Shown: positions 15,852 to 24,659, counted from the stretch's first letter. The stretch is 37,911 nucleotides of DNA from Elusimicrobiota bacterium (GCA_016218495.1 JACRDU010000103.1:1-37911); one strand, 5' to 3'. Made by a program: numbers and translations. The notes: generated by a model from the letters alone, not told the origin.

Positions 15852-16477
15852 CCGTCTCCGCGCCGGCCCTGCTCACCCGCGACCTCGGGCTCATCGGCTA
15901 CGACGAGGCCTGGGCGCTGCAGCGCGCGCTGGCGGCCGAGCGCGCCGATGGCCGAGGGCGGGACGTCCTGCTCCTCCTCGAGCACCCCCCGGTCTACACG
16001 CGCGGCACCTCCTCGCGCGGGGAGGGCGGGCCGCTGCCCCATCCCGTGCGCGACGCCGAGCGCGGCGGACAGACCACCTACCACGGCCCCGGCCAGCTCG
16101 TCGCCTACCCTATCGTGCACCTCAAGGAGCGCGGGCTAACCGTCGGCGCCTGGCTGCGCGGCCTGGAGTCCGCCGTCATCGCCGTCCTGGCCGGCTTCGG
16201 GCTGGAGGGCGAGCGCGTGGCGGGGGCCACCGGCGTCTGGTGCCGCGGCCGCAAGACGGCGTCCATCGGCGTGGCGGTGAAGGGCTGGGTGGCCTACCAC
16301 GGCCTGGCGCTGAACGCCGAGCTGGACCTGGCCCCCTTCGCCGCCATCCGCCCCTGCGGCTTCGCCCCCGAGGTCATGACCTCGCTGACGCAGCTGCTCG
16401 GGCGCCGCGTCGGCGCGGCGGAGCTCAAGGCCCCCCTGGCCGCGGCCCTGGAAGCGGAGCTCTCCCATGCTGCTTGA
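15848..16477 (+). CDS. lipB: lipoyl(octanoyl) transferase
   Basis: 209 residues. LipB moves octanoate from acyl carrier protein to lipoyl domains, before LipA acts. Key motifs are RGGQTTYHGPGQLVAYPIV (about 72-90), GRKTASIGVAV with catalytic Lys136, HGLALNAELDL and RPCGF with catalytic Cys170. It overlaps lipA by four bases and the next SDR gene by 11 bases, so it belongs to a tight operon. Confidence 0.96.
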   Translation: MTVSAPALLTRDLGLIGYDEAWALQRALAAERADGRGRDVLLLLEHPPVYTRGTSSRGEGGPLPHPVRDAERGGQTTYHGPGQLVAYPIVHLKERGLTVGAWLRGLESAVIAVLAGFGLEGERVAGATGVWCRGRKTASIGVAVKGWVAYHGLALNAELDLAPFAAIRPCGFAPEVMTSLTQLLGRRVGAAELKAPLAAALEAELSHAA

Positions 16478-17192
16478 AGGCCGCCGCGTCCTCGTCACCG
16501 GCGCCGCCCGCCGGGTGGGGGCGGCCTTGGCGGAGGCGTTGGCCGCGCGCGGGGCGCGCCTGGCCCTGCACTGCCACCGCTCGAAAAAGGAGGCCGCCGC
16601 CCTGGGCAAGCGCCTGGGGGCCGTGGTCCTGTCGGCCGACCTCGCCGACCCGGCCCAGACCGCCCGCCTGGCCCGCGACGCCGTGCGCGTCCTGGGCGGG
16701 CTGGACGTGCTCGTCAACAACGCCTCGGTCTACGCGAAGCACCCGTTCGGCACGGCCACCGCCCGCGACTTCGACCTCCAGATGGCGGTGAACGCCCGCG
16801 CCCCTCTGCTGCTGACCCAGGCCCTGGCTCCGGCCCTCAGGAAGGCCCGGCCCGGGAAGGTGGTCAACATCGCCGACTGGTCGGGCAAGCGCCCCTACGC
16901 CGACTACGCCCCCTACTGCGCATCCAAGGCGGCGCTATTGGCCATCACCCAGTCTTCGGCCAAGGCCTTGGCCCCGCACATCCTGGTCAACGCCGTGCTG
17001 CCGGGGCCCGTCCTCGAGCCGGCGGGGGGCAAGGAGGCCGCCCGGCGCTGGAGGGCGGCGGCCAAGGCCACCTTGCTGGGCCGCACCGGCTCGCCCGCCG
17101 ACGTCTGCGCGGCCGTGCTCTTCCTGCTCGAGGGCTCCGATTTCATCACCGGCGCCGCCGTCCCCGTCGAGGGCGGGCGGCTGGCCGCCTAG
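16467..17192 (+). CDS. short-chain dehydrogenase, pteridine-reductase-like
   Basis: 241 residues with the classical SDR fold. The NADP site reads VLVTGAARRVGAALA, then LHCHRSKKEA (basic residues suited to the NADPH phosphate), VNNAS, and catalytic Tyr150-xxx-Lys154 in PYCASKAAL. The TGAARRVG and NIADWSGKRP stretches are typical of pteridine reductases/FolM-like enzymes rather than fatty-acid FabG. With the adjacent 6-pyruvoyl-tetrahydropterin-synthase-like gene this suggests pterin reduction. FabG-like activity is the alternative. Confidence 0.75.
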   Translation: MLLEGRRVLVTGAARRVGAALAEALAARGARLALHCHRSKKEAAALGKRLGAVVLSADLADPAQTARLARDAVRVLGGLDVLVNNASVYAKHPFGTATARDFDLQMAVNARAPLLLTQALAPALRKARPGKVVNIADWSGKRPYADYAPYCASKAALLAITQSSAKALAPHILVNAVLPGPVLEPAGGKEAARRWRAAAKATLLGRTGSPADVCAAVLFLLEGSDFITGAAVPVEGGRLAA

Positions 17193-17200
17193 GAGGCCGC

Positions 17201-17602
17201 ATGTACGCCGTCACCAAGCACATCTCGTTCTGCTACGGGCACCGCCTGCTCGAGTACTCCGGAAAGTGCCGGCACCTGCACGGCCACAACGGCACGCTCG
17301 AGATCGAGATCGAGAAGCCCAAGCTGGACAAACTGGGCTTCGTGATGGACTTCTCCGACATCTCGGCCCTGGTCAAGAAGTGGGTCGACACCGAGCTCGA
17401 CCACAAGATGCTGCTCAACCAGAACGACCCCATCATCGCGATGATGAAGGAGCACCAGCAGCCCTATGTCGCCGTGGCCGGCAATCCCACGGCCGAGGCC
17501 ATCGCCAAGCTGGTCTTCGACTGGTGCCGGGCGCACGACGTGCCGGTGACCTCGGTCCGCCTCTGGGAGACGCCCACTTCGAACGCCTGCTATCGGGACT
17601 GA
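17201..17602 (+). CDS. queD: 6-carboxytetrahydropterin synthase / PTPS-like protein
   Basis: 133 residues. Zinc ligands are His14 (FCYGHRL) and the HLHGHNG pair (His27, His29); the catalytic cysteine is Cys23 in GKCRHLHGH. VMDFSDISALVKKW, LDHKMLLN and LWETPTSNACY complete the QueD/PTPS pattern. QueD makes carboxytetrahydropterin for queuosine; PTPS-type members feed folate or biopterin. The adjacent pteridine-reductase-like SDR keeps both options open. It has a GGAGG ribosome site and ends 6 bases from the convergent GH1 gene. Confidence 0.85.
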   Translation: MYAVTKHISFCYGHRLLEYSGKCRHLHGHNGTLEIEIEKPKLDKLGFVMDFSDISALVKKWVDTELDHKMLLNQNDPIIAMMKEHQQPYVAVAGNPTAEAIAKLVFDWCRAHDVPVTSVRLWETPTSNACYRD

Positions 17603-17608
17603 CGGCGG

Positions 17609-18880
17609 CTACAGCACGGCGCCGTTGGACTTGACGATGGAGGCGTAGAGCTTCGCCCCGTTGGCTGGCTTGCGCTTGAAGGCCTTGGCGCGGTCCACCG
17701 AGTAGAGCCCGAAGCGCGGCGTGAAGCTGCCCCACTCGTAGTTGTCCACCAACGACCAATGCAGGTAGCCGCGCACGTCGGCGCCCTGCCCCATCGCCCA
17801 GGCCAGGGAGCGCAGGTGGTCGCGCAGGAAGTCCTCGCGGCGCAGGCCGGTGGCGTCGGCGATGCCGTTCTCGGTGACCAGCAGCGGGACCTTGTAGGCG
17901 TTCCACAGGCGCAGGGCCACGCGCCCCAGCCCGGTGGGCACGACCTCCCAGCCCATGTCAGTGCGCGCCCCTTCGCCGCGCCGTCCGCCGAGCAGATGGA
18001 ACAGGGGCTTGCCCATGGCGGCCTCGAGCTCGCCGTAGCCCGGCATCGCCCCCATGGGCAGCAGGCGCGAGGCCGCGACGTAGATGCGCGTGTAGTAGTT
18101 CAGCCCCAGGAAGTCGAGTTCCCCGGCAGAGCCCAGGACGTCGAGGAGGTGGCCGTGCACCAGGCGGTCCCATGACTGCAGGGCCTGCAGGTCCTCCACC
18201 CGCGCGCGCGCCGGCTCGAGGTCGGCCACGTTCTGGGCCAGGCCCACCTTGGCCTCCGGCTGAGCGGACTTGATGAGGCGCCGCGCCTCACGGTGGGCCC
18301 GCGCCACGCGGTCGATGAGACCGTCCTTGAGGAAGGTCCGCTCCAGCGAGAACAGGTGCCGCAGCCCCGGGGGCCAATGGCCCAGCCCGTAGCCGAACAT
18401 GAGCCAGACCAAGGGCTCGTTGAACGTAACCCATTCGCTGACCTCGCCGCGCAGGGCCAGGACGACGCGGTCGACGAAGCGCAGGAAGTGCTCGACGGGC
18501 TCCTCGCCCAGCCAGCCGCGCGGATGGCGCTCGTAGAGCCAGGCCGGCTCGGAGAAGTGGTGCAGGCAGACGATGGGGCGGATGCCGGCCAGGCGCAGGG
18601 AGCGGGCCATCGCCGCGTAGCGCTCCAGCGCCTCGTCGTAGAACTCCCCGGGGTGGGGGCAGACCCGCGACCATTCCACCGAGAAGCGGTAGGCGTTGGC
18701 GTGCAGCTCCTGCAGGCAGCGCACGTCCTCGCGCCACATCTCCCAGGAGTTGGCGGCCTGGCCGCACGGCTCGAGGCGCTTCTTGGCCTCCCAGGCCGCC
18801 CAGTTCGAGCCGGTGTTCCCGCCCTCGACCTGGTAGGCGGCCGTCGAACAGCCCCAGAGGAAGCCTTCGGGGAAGGGCAT
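17609..18880 (-). CDS. glycoside hydrolase family 1 beta-glycosidase
   Basis: 423 residues from the ATG at 18880, which starts MPFPEGFLWGCSTAAYQVEG, the normal GH1 N-terminus. Catalytic glutamates are Glu155 in TFNEP (acid/base) and Glu337 in VTENG (nucleophile). RFSVEWSRV, FLGLNYYTR and LHWSLVDNYEWGSF are further GH1 marks. There is no signal peptide, so it acts on imported or intracellular beta-glycosides. It is coupled to the upstream zinc-ribbon gene by a one-base overlap. Substrate specificity cannot be read from the sequence. Confidence 0.93.
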   Translation of the reverse strand: MPFPEGFLWGCSTAAYQVEGGNTGSNWAAWEAKKRLEPCGQAANSWEMWREDVRCLQELHANAYRFSVEWSRVCPHPGEFYDEALERYAAMARSLRLAGIRPIVCLHHFSEPAWLYERHPRGWLGEEPVEHFLRFVDRVVLALRGEVSEWVTFNEPLVWLMFGYGLGHWPPGLRHLFSLERTFLKDGLIDRVARAHREARRLIKSAQPEAKVGLAQNVADLEPARARVEDLQALQSWDRLVHGHLLDVLGSAGELDFLGLNYYTRIYVAASRLLPMGAMPGYGELEAAMGKPLFHLLGGRRGEGARTDMGWEVVPTGLGRVALRLWNAYKVPLLVTENGIADATGLRREDFLRDHLRSLAWAMGQGADVRGYLHWSLVDNYEWGSFTPRFGLYSVDRAKAFKRKPANGAKLYASIVKSNGAVL

Positions 18881-19218
18881 CAGAACCCGCGCAGGGCCAT
18901 GCCGACCATGGCGTTCATCATCGTGAAGACCTGATAGAGGCGCCAGCAGACATAGCCGGTCAGGACCAGCAGGGCCAAGGTCCAGCCCGTCTTTTCGCCG
19001 CTGGAGAGCTTCGGGGAACGCCAGACCAGGAACACGCCGAAGGGTCCGAGGCCCAGGAGCGAGGCGACCAGGATGCCCCAGCGCGTGTAGTACCAGGGGA
19101 TGTGGTCGCCCTGGCCCTTGCCGCAGTGGCGGCAGTAGCGGTCGAACGGGTCGAGCACCTTGGAGCAGGCCCAGCACAGGACCGGGAGGGGTGGGGCGGG
19201 GACGGGAGCTTCGGTCAT
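18880..19218 (-). CDS. zinc-ribbon membrane protein
   Basis: 112 residues. A CxxC...CxxC zinc ribbon (Cys15, Cys18, Cys29, Cys32; CWACSKVL and YCRHCGKG) is followed by two membrane helices (about 47-66 and 80-97). Small proteins of this build are common and mostly uncharacterised. It is divergent from trxB, with only 27 bases between the starts, so promoters overlap there. Confidence 0.7.
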   Translation of the reverse strand: MTEAPVPAPPLPVLCWACSKVLDPFDRYCRHCGKGQGDHIPWYYTRWGILVASLLGLGPFGVFLVWRSPKLSSGEKTGWTLALLVLTGYVCWRLYQVFTMMNAMVGMALRGF

Positions 19219-19233
19219 AGTCCTGTGAAATCC

Positions 19234-19239
19234 TATAAT
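19234..19239 (+). promoter_or_regulatory. consensus -10 box (TATAAT) of trxB
   Basis: TATAAT ends 6 bases before the trxB ATG at 19246, in the short divergent gap. No clear -35. A leaderless trxB transcript is likely. On the other strand an AT-rich TATAGG could serve the zinc-ribbon gene. Confidence 0.6.
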
Positions 19240-19245
19240 TTACGC

Positions 19246-20178
19246 ATGGAAGAGAACCGGAAGGTCGTCATCATCGGGTCGGGCGCGGCGGGCTACACCG
19301 CCGCCATCTACGCGGCGCGTGCCAACCTGTCCCCGCTGCTCTTCGGCGGCGTGGCCATGGGCGGCCAGCTGATGATCACCTCCGACGTGGAGAACTTCCC
19401 GGGCTTCCCCGAGCCCGTGATGGGCCCCGAGCTGATGGAGCGCATGATGAAGCAGGTCCAGCGCCTCGGAGTGACCATCGTCCCCGAGCTGGTGAAGACG
19501 GTGGACCTCTCCAAGCGCCCCTTCTTCGTCGAGACGACCGAGGGGAAGACGGCCCGCGCCGAGGCTCTCATCGTGGCCACCGGCGCCACCGCCAAGTGGC
19601 TGGACATCCCCTCCGAGAAGCGCCTGATGGGCAAGGGCGTCTCGGCCTGCGCCACCTGCGACGGCTTCTTCTTCAAGGGCAAGGAGGTCTTCGTCGTGGG
19701 CGGCGGCGACACCGCCATGGAAGAGGGGACCTTCCTGACCAAGTTCGCCTCCAAGGTCACCGTCGTGCACCGGCGCGACTCGCTGCGGGCCTCCAAGATC
19801 ATGGCCGAGCGCGCGCGGAAGAACCCCAAGGTGTCCTTCATCTGGGACTCCGTCGTCGACGAGGTGCTGGGCGACGTCAAGGTCACCGGCGTGCGCCTCA
19901 AGAACCTCAAGACCGGGGCCAAGACCGACCACGCCGCCGGCGGCCTGTTCATGGCCATCGGCCACGAACCGGCCACCAAGTTCCTCGGCGGCCAGCTCAA
20001 GACCGACGAAGCCGGCTACATCGTCACCGACGGCCGCACTCGCACCAGCGTCGAAGGCGTCTTCTCGGCCGGGGACTGCATGGACACCCGCTACCGCCAG
20101 GCCGTCACCGCGGCCGGCACCGGCTGCATGGCCGCGCTCGAGGCCGAGCGCTGGCTGGCCGAACAGGGGACGCACTAA
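19246..20178 (+). CDS. trxB: thioredoxin reductase
   Basis: 310 residues. FAD-dependent enzyme that reduces thioredoxin with NADPH. The FAD site IIGSGAAGYTAAIYAAR, the redox pair Cys135-Ala-Thr-Cys138 (ACATCDGFFF), the NADPH site VGGGDTAMEEG and the C-terminal FAD contact GVFSAGDCMDTRYRQ are intact. The ATG at 19246 is set by the FAD motif and the -10 box; the longer open frame upstream is non-coding. Confidence 0.96.
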   Translation: MEENRKVVIIGSGAAGYTAAIYAARANLSPLLFGGVAMGGQLMITSDVENFPGFPEPVMGPELMERMMKQVQRLGVTIVPELVKTVDLSKRPFFVETTEGKTARAEALIVATGATAKWLDIPSEKRLMGKGVSACATCDGFFFKGKEVFVVGGGDTAMEEGTFLTKFASKVTVVHRRDSLRASKIMAERARKNPKVSFIWDSVVDEVLGDVKVTGVRLKNLKTGAKTDHAAGGLFMAIGHEPATKFLGGQLKTDEAGYIVTDGRTRTSVEGVFSAGDCMDTRYRQAVTAAGTGCMAALEAERWLAEQGTH

Positions 20179-20236
20179 CTGTCCTGACTTTCGCCGTACC
20201 GAATTGCCCAATCCAACCGCCGTTGCCGAGGGACGG

Positions 20237-20257
20237 CCGCTCCCCCGCGGGGAGCGG
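20237..20257. terminator. hairpin between convergent trxB and glpK
   Basis: CCGCTCCCC and GGGGAGCGG form a perfect 9-bp stem with a CGC loop between two genes that converge. There is no T run, so any termination would rely on other factors. Confidence 0.5.
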
Positions 20258-20281
20258 GCGGAACAAGGGGGCATGGCGCCG

Positions 20282-21772
20282 TTATAGCGGCCCGATTTCC
20301 CTAGCCAGCTCCTGCTGCGCCCGCACGAACCTGTCCCAGGCCCCGTGCAGCCTGCGAGCCTCTTCGGCCGCCATCGTCGGCTTGAAGACCTTCCCCGCCT
20401 TCTGCGCGCGCAGCGCCCCGTGCCAGGGCAGGCCGGCGGCCTCGGCGGCCAGGGAGGCGGCGCCCAGCGCCGTGGCCTCGCGCTCTTTGAGCCGGGCGAG
20501 GGGCTGCTGCAGGAGGTCGGCTTGGAAGCGCACCAGGTGGTCCAGGGCGGCCAGCCCGCCGCCGGCCTTGAACGAGGACGGGGCGTGCCCCGCCGCGCGC
20601 GCCGCGGCTACGCCGTCGGCGATGAGGAAGGCCAGGCCTTCGACCACGCCGCGCACGATGTCGTCCTTCGAGGCGTCCTGCGCCAGGCCCCAGAAGACCG
20701 TCGGCGTCCGGTAGTCCCAGCGCGGCGCGCCCAGGCCGCCGATGGCGGGGAGCGCCAGGATGCGCCGGCGCGAGCGCCGGCAGGCCGCGTCGGCGCGGCG
20801 CGGGTCGTCGAGCAGGCCGAGGTGCGTCTTCAGCCAGTCCAGCGAGGTGCCGGCCGCATGGACGGTGCCTTCGAGGAAGTAGCGGCAGGGCTCGCCCGCC
20901 TTCTGCCAGGCCGCCGAGGTCAGCAGGCCCGGCACCCGGGCCAGGCGCGTGCCGGTGTGGAGCAGGAAGAAGGCGCCCGTCCCGTAGTTGAGGACGCCGG
21001 CCCCCGGTTCGTCGGCGCCCTGCCCGAGGGCCGCCGCCTGCTGGTCGCCGATGCAGGCGGTGACGCGCAGGGTCCGGCCGCGCCGCGTGAAGGACCCGAA
21101 GTCCCCTGCCGTGGGGCCCAGCGCGGGCAGGCAGGCGCGCGGCACGCCGAACAAGGACAGGAGCTCGTCGTCCCAGTCACCCGTCGTCAGGTTGAACAGC
21201 AGGGTGCGCTGGGCCATCGTGGGGTCGGCGCGGAAGACCTCTCCCTTGCTCAGGCGCCAGAGCACCCAGGTGGAGACAGGGCCGATGCGCAGCCGCCCCG
21301 ATGCGGCGAGCCTGCGCGCCTCGGCCGACTCCTCGAGCAGCATCCGCACCTTGGGCGCGGAATAGTACGGATTGAGGTAGAGGCCGGTCTTGGCATGCAC
21401 CCGCTCCTGCAGGTCCCGGTCGCCGGCCAGCGGCGCCAGCCACGCCGCCGCGCGGGCGTCCTGCCAGGACGGGGCGGGCAGGACGGGCTTTCCGGAGTCG
21501 GCGTCCCAGAGCACCACCGTAGAGCGCTGGCAGGACAAGCCCAGCGCGGCCTCCTCGGTGGCGCGCGGCAGGGCGTCGAGCGCCGTGTCGAGGGCGCCCT
21601 CCAGAGTCCTGGCCAAATCCATGGCGTCGTGCTCCACGCGTCCGGGGGAAGGATAGCGCGTGCGTACCGGCCTCTGGGCCCACGCCGCCGTGCGCCCTCG
21701 TTCATCGAAGGCCAGCGCGCGCGAGCTGGAGCTGCCCTGGTCGAGGGCGATGACGACTTGGCGGTTCTTCAT
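20282..21772 (-). CDS. glpK: glycerol kinase (FGGY family)
   Basis: 496 residues. FGGY kinases phosphorylate sugars or polyols; the N-terminal ALDQGSSSSRALAFD, SCQRSTVVLWDADSG, ACIGDQQAAALGQG, LNYGTGAFFLLHTG and FKAGGGLAALDHLVRFQADLL match glycerol kinase best. Product glycerol-3-phosphate would serve lipid synthesis, which fits the acyltransferase gene that overlaps it by four bases. The GlpK signature 'RTP..QWPG'-type residues are not all conserved, so another FGGY polyol is possible. Confidence 0.82.
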   Translation of the reverse strand: MKNRQVVIALDQGSSSSRALAFDERGRTAAWAQRPVRTRYPSPGRVEHDAMDLARTLEGALDTALDALPRATEEAALGLSCQRSTVVLWDADSGKPVLPAPSWQDARAAAWLAPLAGDRDLQERVHAKTGLYLNPYYSAPKVRMLLEESAEARRLAASGRLRIGPVSTWVLWRLSKGEVFRADPTMAQRTLLFNLTTGDWDDELLSLFGVPRACLPALGPTAGDFGSFTRRGRTLRVTACIGDQQAAALGQGADEPGAGVLNYGTGAFFLLHTGTRLARVPGLLTSAAWQKAGEPCRYFLEGTVHAAGTSLDWLKTHLGLLDDPRRADAACRRSRRRILALPAIGGLGAPRWDYRTPTVFWGLAQDASKDDIVRGVVEGLAFLIADGVAAARAAGHAPSSFKAGGGLAALDHLVRFQADLLQQPLARLKEREATALGAASLAAEAAGLPWHGALRAQKAGKVFKPTMAAEEARRLHGAWDRFVRAQQELAREIGPL

Positions 21773-22854
21773 AGCGAGCTCCTGATGACGACCTCGGCCA
21801 GCCAGGCCCCGTAGCCTCCGGCGATCAGCGCCGTGCGGACCCGGCGGTAGGCGGGGAAGCGGAAGTAGGTCACCCAGGCCAACGTCCCGACGATGACGAA
21901 CTCGAGGGCGGTGTTCCAGCGGTTGGGGGCGCCGAAGGAGGCCCAGGCGAAGGCGGCCAAGGTCGCCCAGGGCAGGAACTGGCGCAGCCACTTGAGCCCC
22001 AGGCCGCGCCATTCGACCGCCAGCTCGAGGCCCAACACCGATGCGTAGACGCCCAGGCAGGGAAGCACCGGCGCGCCGAAACGCACCCAGCCCTCGGGGG
22101 ACAGCAGCAGGCGCGCGCCCAGCACGAAGAAGAAGGGCAGGCCCTCCACCCACAAGGACGGCGGCTGCGGGGCGGCCTTGAAGATGCGGTCGAGGCGCGC
22201 GTCGCGCCGCAGCGAGGGCACGAGCTTCTTGTGGATGCGGTCGATGAGGCCCTCGATGACCTTGCGCTCGAGGGTCTTGTCGCGCCGCCAGGCCGCGCGC
22301 TCGGCCGCCCGCACCATCAGCGGGGGGTGGAAGAAGATGGTGATGGGCCCGGGCTTGGGGAACAATTCGCCGCGGCGCCAGACGCGCCGTCCGCCGACGA
22401 TGGTGGCGGGCACGATCGGCGCGCCCGTGATGAGGGCCAGGCGCGCCACGCCGGACTTGACCGGGTTCATCGGCTCCATGGTCTTGGTCCTGCCGCCTTC
22501 CGGGAAGATTCCGAAGAGCTCCCCGGCGCGCAGGACCTTCACCGCGGCCTCGAAGGAGCCGCGCCCGGGCTTCTTCATGTTCACCGGGATGGCCCCGTAG
22601 GCGCGCATCATCGCTCCCAGGAGGGGGATGCGGAACGGCTTCTCCCAGGCCATGAAGCGTACCGGGCGCTTGAGCCCCACCATGATGAAGGCGGGGTCGA
22701 GGTAGGTGGGGTGGTTGGCCGCGATGATGGCCGCGCCGTTGGCCGGGACGTGCTCGGCGCCGTGCACGCGGATGTCGTGGTAGAGGGTGAAGAGCCAGCT
22801 CGCCGCCAGCCTCAGGGCTTTGTGGGCGGGCGGGGCGACTCCGGCGGGCCTCAC
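21769..22854 (-). CDS. PlsC-like acyltransferase with membrane C-terminal extension
   Basis: 361 residues from a GTG at 22854. Acyltransferase motifs are NHPTYLD (His48, Asp53) and FPEGGRTKT (about 117-125). These belong to 1-acyl-glycerol-3-phosphate acyltransferases, which make phosphatidate from lysophosphatidate. The C-terminal ~150 residues add several hydrophobic helices, making it longer than standard PlsC (~240). It is coupled both to the GNAT gene upstream and to glpK downstream, so a glycerol-to-membrane-lipid route is implied. Confidence 0.82.
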   Translation of the reverse strand: MRPAGVAPPAHKALRLAASWLFTLYHDIRVHGAEHVPANGAAIIAANHPTYLDPAFIMVGLKRPVRFMAWEKPFRIPLLGAMMRAYGAIPVNMKKPGRGSFEAAVKVLRAGELFGIFPEGGRTKTMEPMNPVKSGVARLALITGAPIVPATIVGGRRVWRRGELFPKPGPITIFFHPPLMVRAAERAAWRRDKTLERKVIEGLIDRIHKKLVPSLRRDARLDRIFKAAPQPPSLWVEGLPFFFVLGARLLLSPEGWVRFGAPVLPCLGVYASVLGLELAVEWRGLGLKWLRQFLPWATLAAFAWASFGAPNRWNTALEFVIVGTLAWVTYFRFPAYRRVRTALIAGGYGAWLAEVVIRSSL

Positions 22855-23432
22855 GACAAGAGCAGCTCCATGCGCAGCGCGTGGGTCTCGCCGGCCGGCT
22901 CGCCCTCGGCCACCTTGAAGCCCGCGTCCTCGTAGAGCTTCTTCGAGCCCCGGTACTCCGAGCCCCCGATGGCGGGCTCATAGGGGTAGGCCTCCAGCGA
23001 GCGCGCCCCCCCCTTGCGCGCCTTCTCGATGACGCCGCGCAGGATCTCGGCGGAATGCCCGCGCCCGCGGTGGGCGAAGGCCACCGCCAGGCAGGCCACC
23101 GACCAGACCGAGTCGTCCCAGGGGCCCAGCCGGCTGCCGGGGCGGTCCTTGAGGTACGGGTAGCCCGTCTTGGGGCCGGCGGCGGTCCAGCCGACGAAGG
23201 CGCCGTCGTCGTCGCGTTTGGCCAGGAATCCCAGGTGGCCTCCGGCGGCGATGCGCTCGGCGACGGCCTTGAGGTTCTCAGCCGGTCGCTCCTTGCAGCG
23301 GGCCTCCCAGTCCGGGCCGAAGGAGTGCCAGACGGAGCAGAAGCAGCCGCCGAACTCCTTGCCCCCCAGCAGGCGCTCGAACTGCTGCATGTGGCGCTGG
23401 TCCAGCTCGACGAGGTGCAGCAGAACGCTCAT
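22851..23432 (-). CDS. GNAT family N-acetyltransferase
   Basis: 193 residues. The acetyl-CoA-binding motif A is visible as SVACLAVAFAHRGRGHSAEIL (VxxxxRGRG pattern), followed by the EKARKGGARSLEAYP strand and KLYEDAGFKVAEG, the usual GNAT end. The N-terminal GGKEFGGCFCSVWH is typical of a GNAT subgroup annotated only as acetyltransferases. The substrate is unknown. It overlaps both neighbours by four bases. Confidence 0.8.
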   Translation of the reverse strand: MSVLLHLVELDQRHMQQFERLLGGKEFGGCFCSVWHSFGPDWEARCKERPAENLKAVAERIAAGGHLGFLAKRDDDGAFVGWTAAGPKTGYPYLKDRPGSRLGPWDDSVWSVACLAVAFAHRGRGHSAEILRGVIEKARKGGARSLEAYPYEPAIGGSEYRGSKKLYEDAGFKVAEGEPAGETHALRMELLLS

Positions 23433-24652
23433 GATTCCTCCGAGACCTTCTTGATGCGCAGCGTGGCCGACTCGACCTTCTTGCCCATGCGCTGGAGCCT
23501 GTCGCGCAGGTCCATCGGCAGCCCGGGGTCGCGCATCAGCTCCTGCACCTTGGCGGCCAGCGGGCCGGTGACGCGGTCCCAGTAGCCGGCCCCGCGGATG
23601 GCGTCCAGCACGGTCTTCTTGTTCTCCGGGCCGAACTCCCAGCGCTCGTCGTGGCGGACCGTGGCCGAGTAGCGCTCGCCGAAGGCGCGCACATAGCCCT
23701 TCTCCCCGAGCGAGGCGACGATCTGGTCCTTGAGCTCCTCGGCCTTCTCCTCGAGCTCCTTGAGCTGGTCGTGCAGCTTGCCGTAGCGGTCGATGAGCTT
23801 GGCGATCTTGGCGTCGTCCTTCAGGGCCTCGGGCTCCGGCGCGGCGGCGGGCTTGCCGTAGGCGTGTTCCCAGGCCGGGCACAGGGGCTTGAAGTCGCAC
23901 CAGTGGCAGGTGGTCTCGGCCGAGACCTTGGCCTGCTTGGAGAACTCCGGGCTGCGCTCGAAGACGGTGGGGAAGTGCTTGATCTCGGCGCGCTCGAGCT
24001 TGGCGAGGTTCCCTTTGATGTCGGAGTGCACCTTCACGATGCGCTCGCGCAGGGCGTCGACCTGGGACTGGGAGTGGGGCTCGGAGGTGACCGGGGTCTG
24101 GGAGGGGAGATGGTAGAGGGTGAGGCGCTCGACCTTCATGCCCAGGAGCTGCTCGCAGGCCATCTGGTACATCGTCAGCTGGTCGGAGAGGACGGCGGCG
24201 TCCTTCGGGAAGGCCTTGCCGGTCTTGTAGTCGAGGATGGCGATGCGGTCGTCGCCGACCTTGTCTATGCGGTCGACGAAGCCGGTGACCTTGACCCCGT
24301 CCACCTCGAGGTTGAAGCCGTACTCGACGAAGTACGGGATGCGGAACTGGTCGATGTGCTTCTTGTGGTACTCGCGCAGGATGGCGCGGCCCTGCTCCTT
24401 GTACTCGGCCTCCTGCTTAGGGTCCTTGTAGCCCTCGGTCAGCCAGTGGTCGGAGTAGTACTGCAGGACCTCCTCGATGGAGGGAGGGGGGAGGGTCTTC
24501 ACCCCGTAGAAGTACTCCAGGGCGTCATGGATGGATTTCCCGAAGGAGAAGAAGTGCTTGGGCTTCTCCGGCACCTTCTGAACGTAGCGGAAGTGCCACT
24601 TCATGGGGCACTCGATGTACATCCCGATGGAGGAGTGGGAGAGCGGCCTCAT
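23429..24652 (-). CDS. RecB-like PD-(D/E)XK nuclease with 4Fe-4S cluster
   Basis: 407 residues from the ATG at 24652. The start MRPLSHSSIGMYIECPMKW is typical of the PDDEXK_1 (RecB/Cas4/AddB C-terminal) group. Catalytic residues: His42 in GKSIHDALE, Asp127 in GFVDRID, Asp141 and Lys143 in ILDYKTGK. Cysteines 15, 249, 252 and 258 (CHWCDFKPLC) match the AddB-type 4Fe-4S clasp. A coiled coil near 275-320 and a ~90-residue tail follow. It is a stand-alone nuclease with no helicase or CRISPR genes beside it, so a DNA repair role is only inferred. Confidence 0.88.
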   Translation of the reverse strand: MRPLSHSSIGMYIECPMKWHFRYVQKVPEKPKHFFSFGKSIHDALEYFYGVKTLPPPSIEEVLQYYSDHWLTEGYKDPKQEAEYKEQGRAILREYHKKHIDQFRIPYFVEYGFNLEVDGVKVTGFVDRIDKVGDDRIAILDYKTGKAFPKDAAVLSDQLTMYQMACEQLLGMKVERLTLYHLPSQTPVTSEPHSQSQVDALRERIVKVHSDIKGNLAKLERAEIKHFPTVFERSPEFSKQAKVSAETTCHWCDFKPLCPAWEHAYGKPAAAPEPEALKDDAKIAKLIDRYGKLHDQLKELEEKAEELKDQIVASLGEKGYVRAFGERYSATVRHDERWEFGPENKKTVLDAIRGAGYWDRVTGPLAAKVQELMRDPGLPMDLRDRLQRMGKKVESATLRIKKVSEES

Positions 24653-24659
24653 TGGCCGG

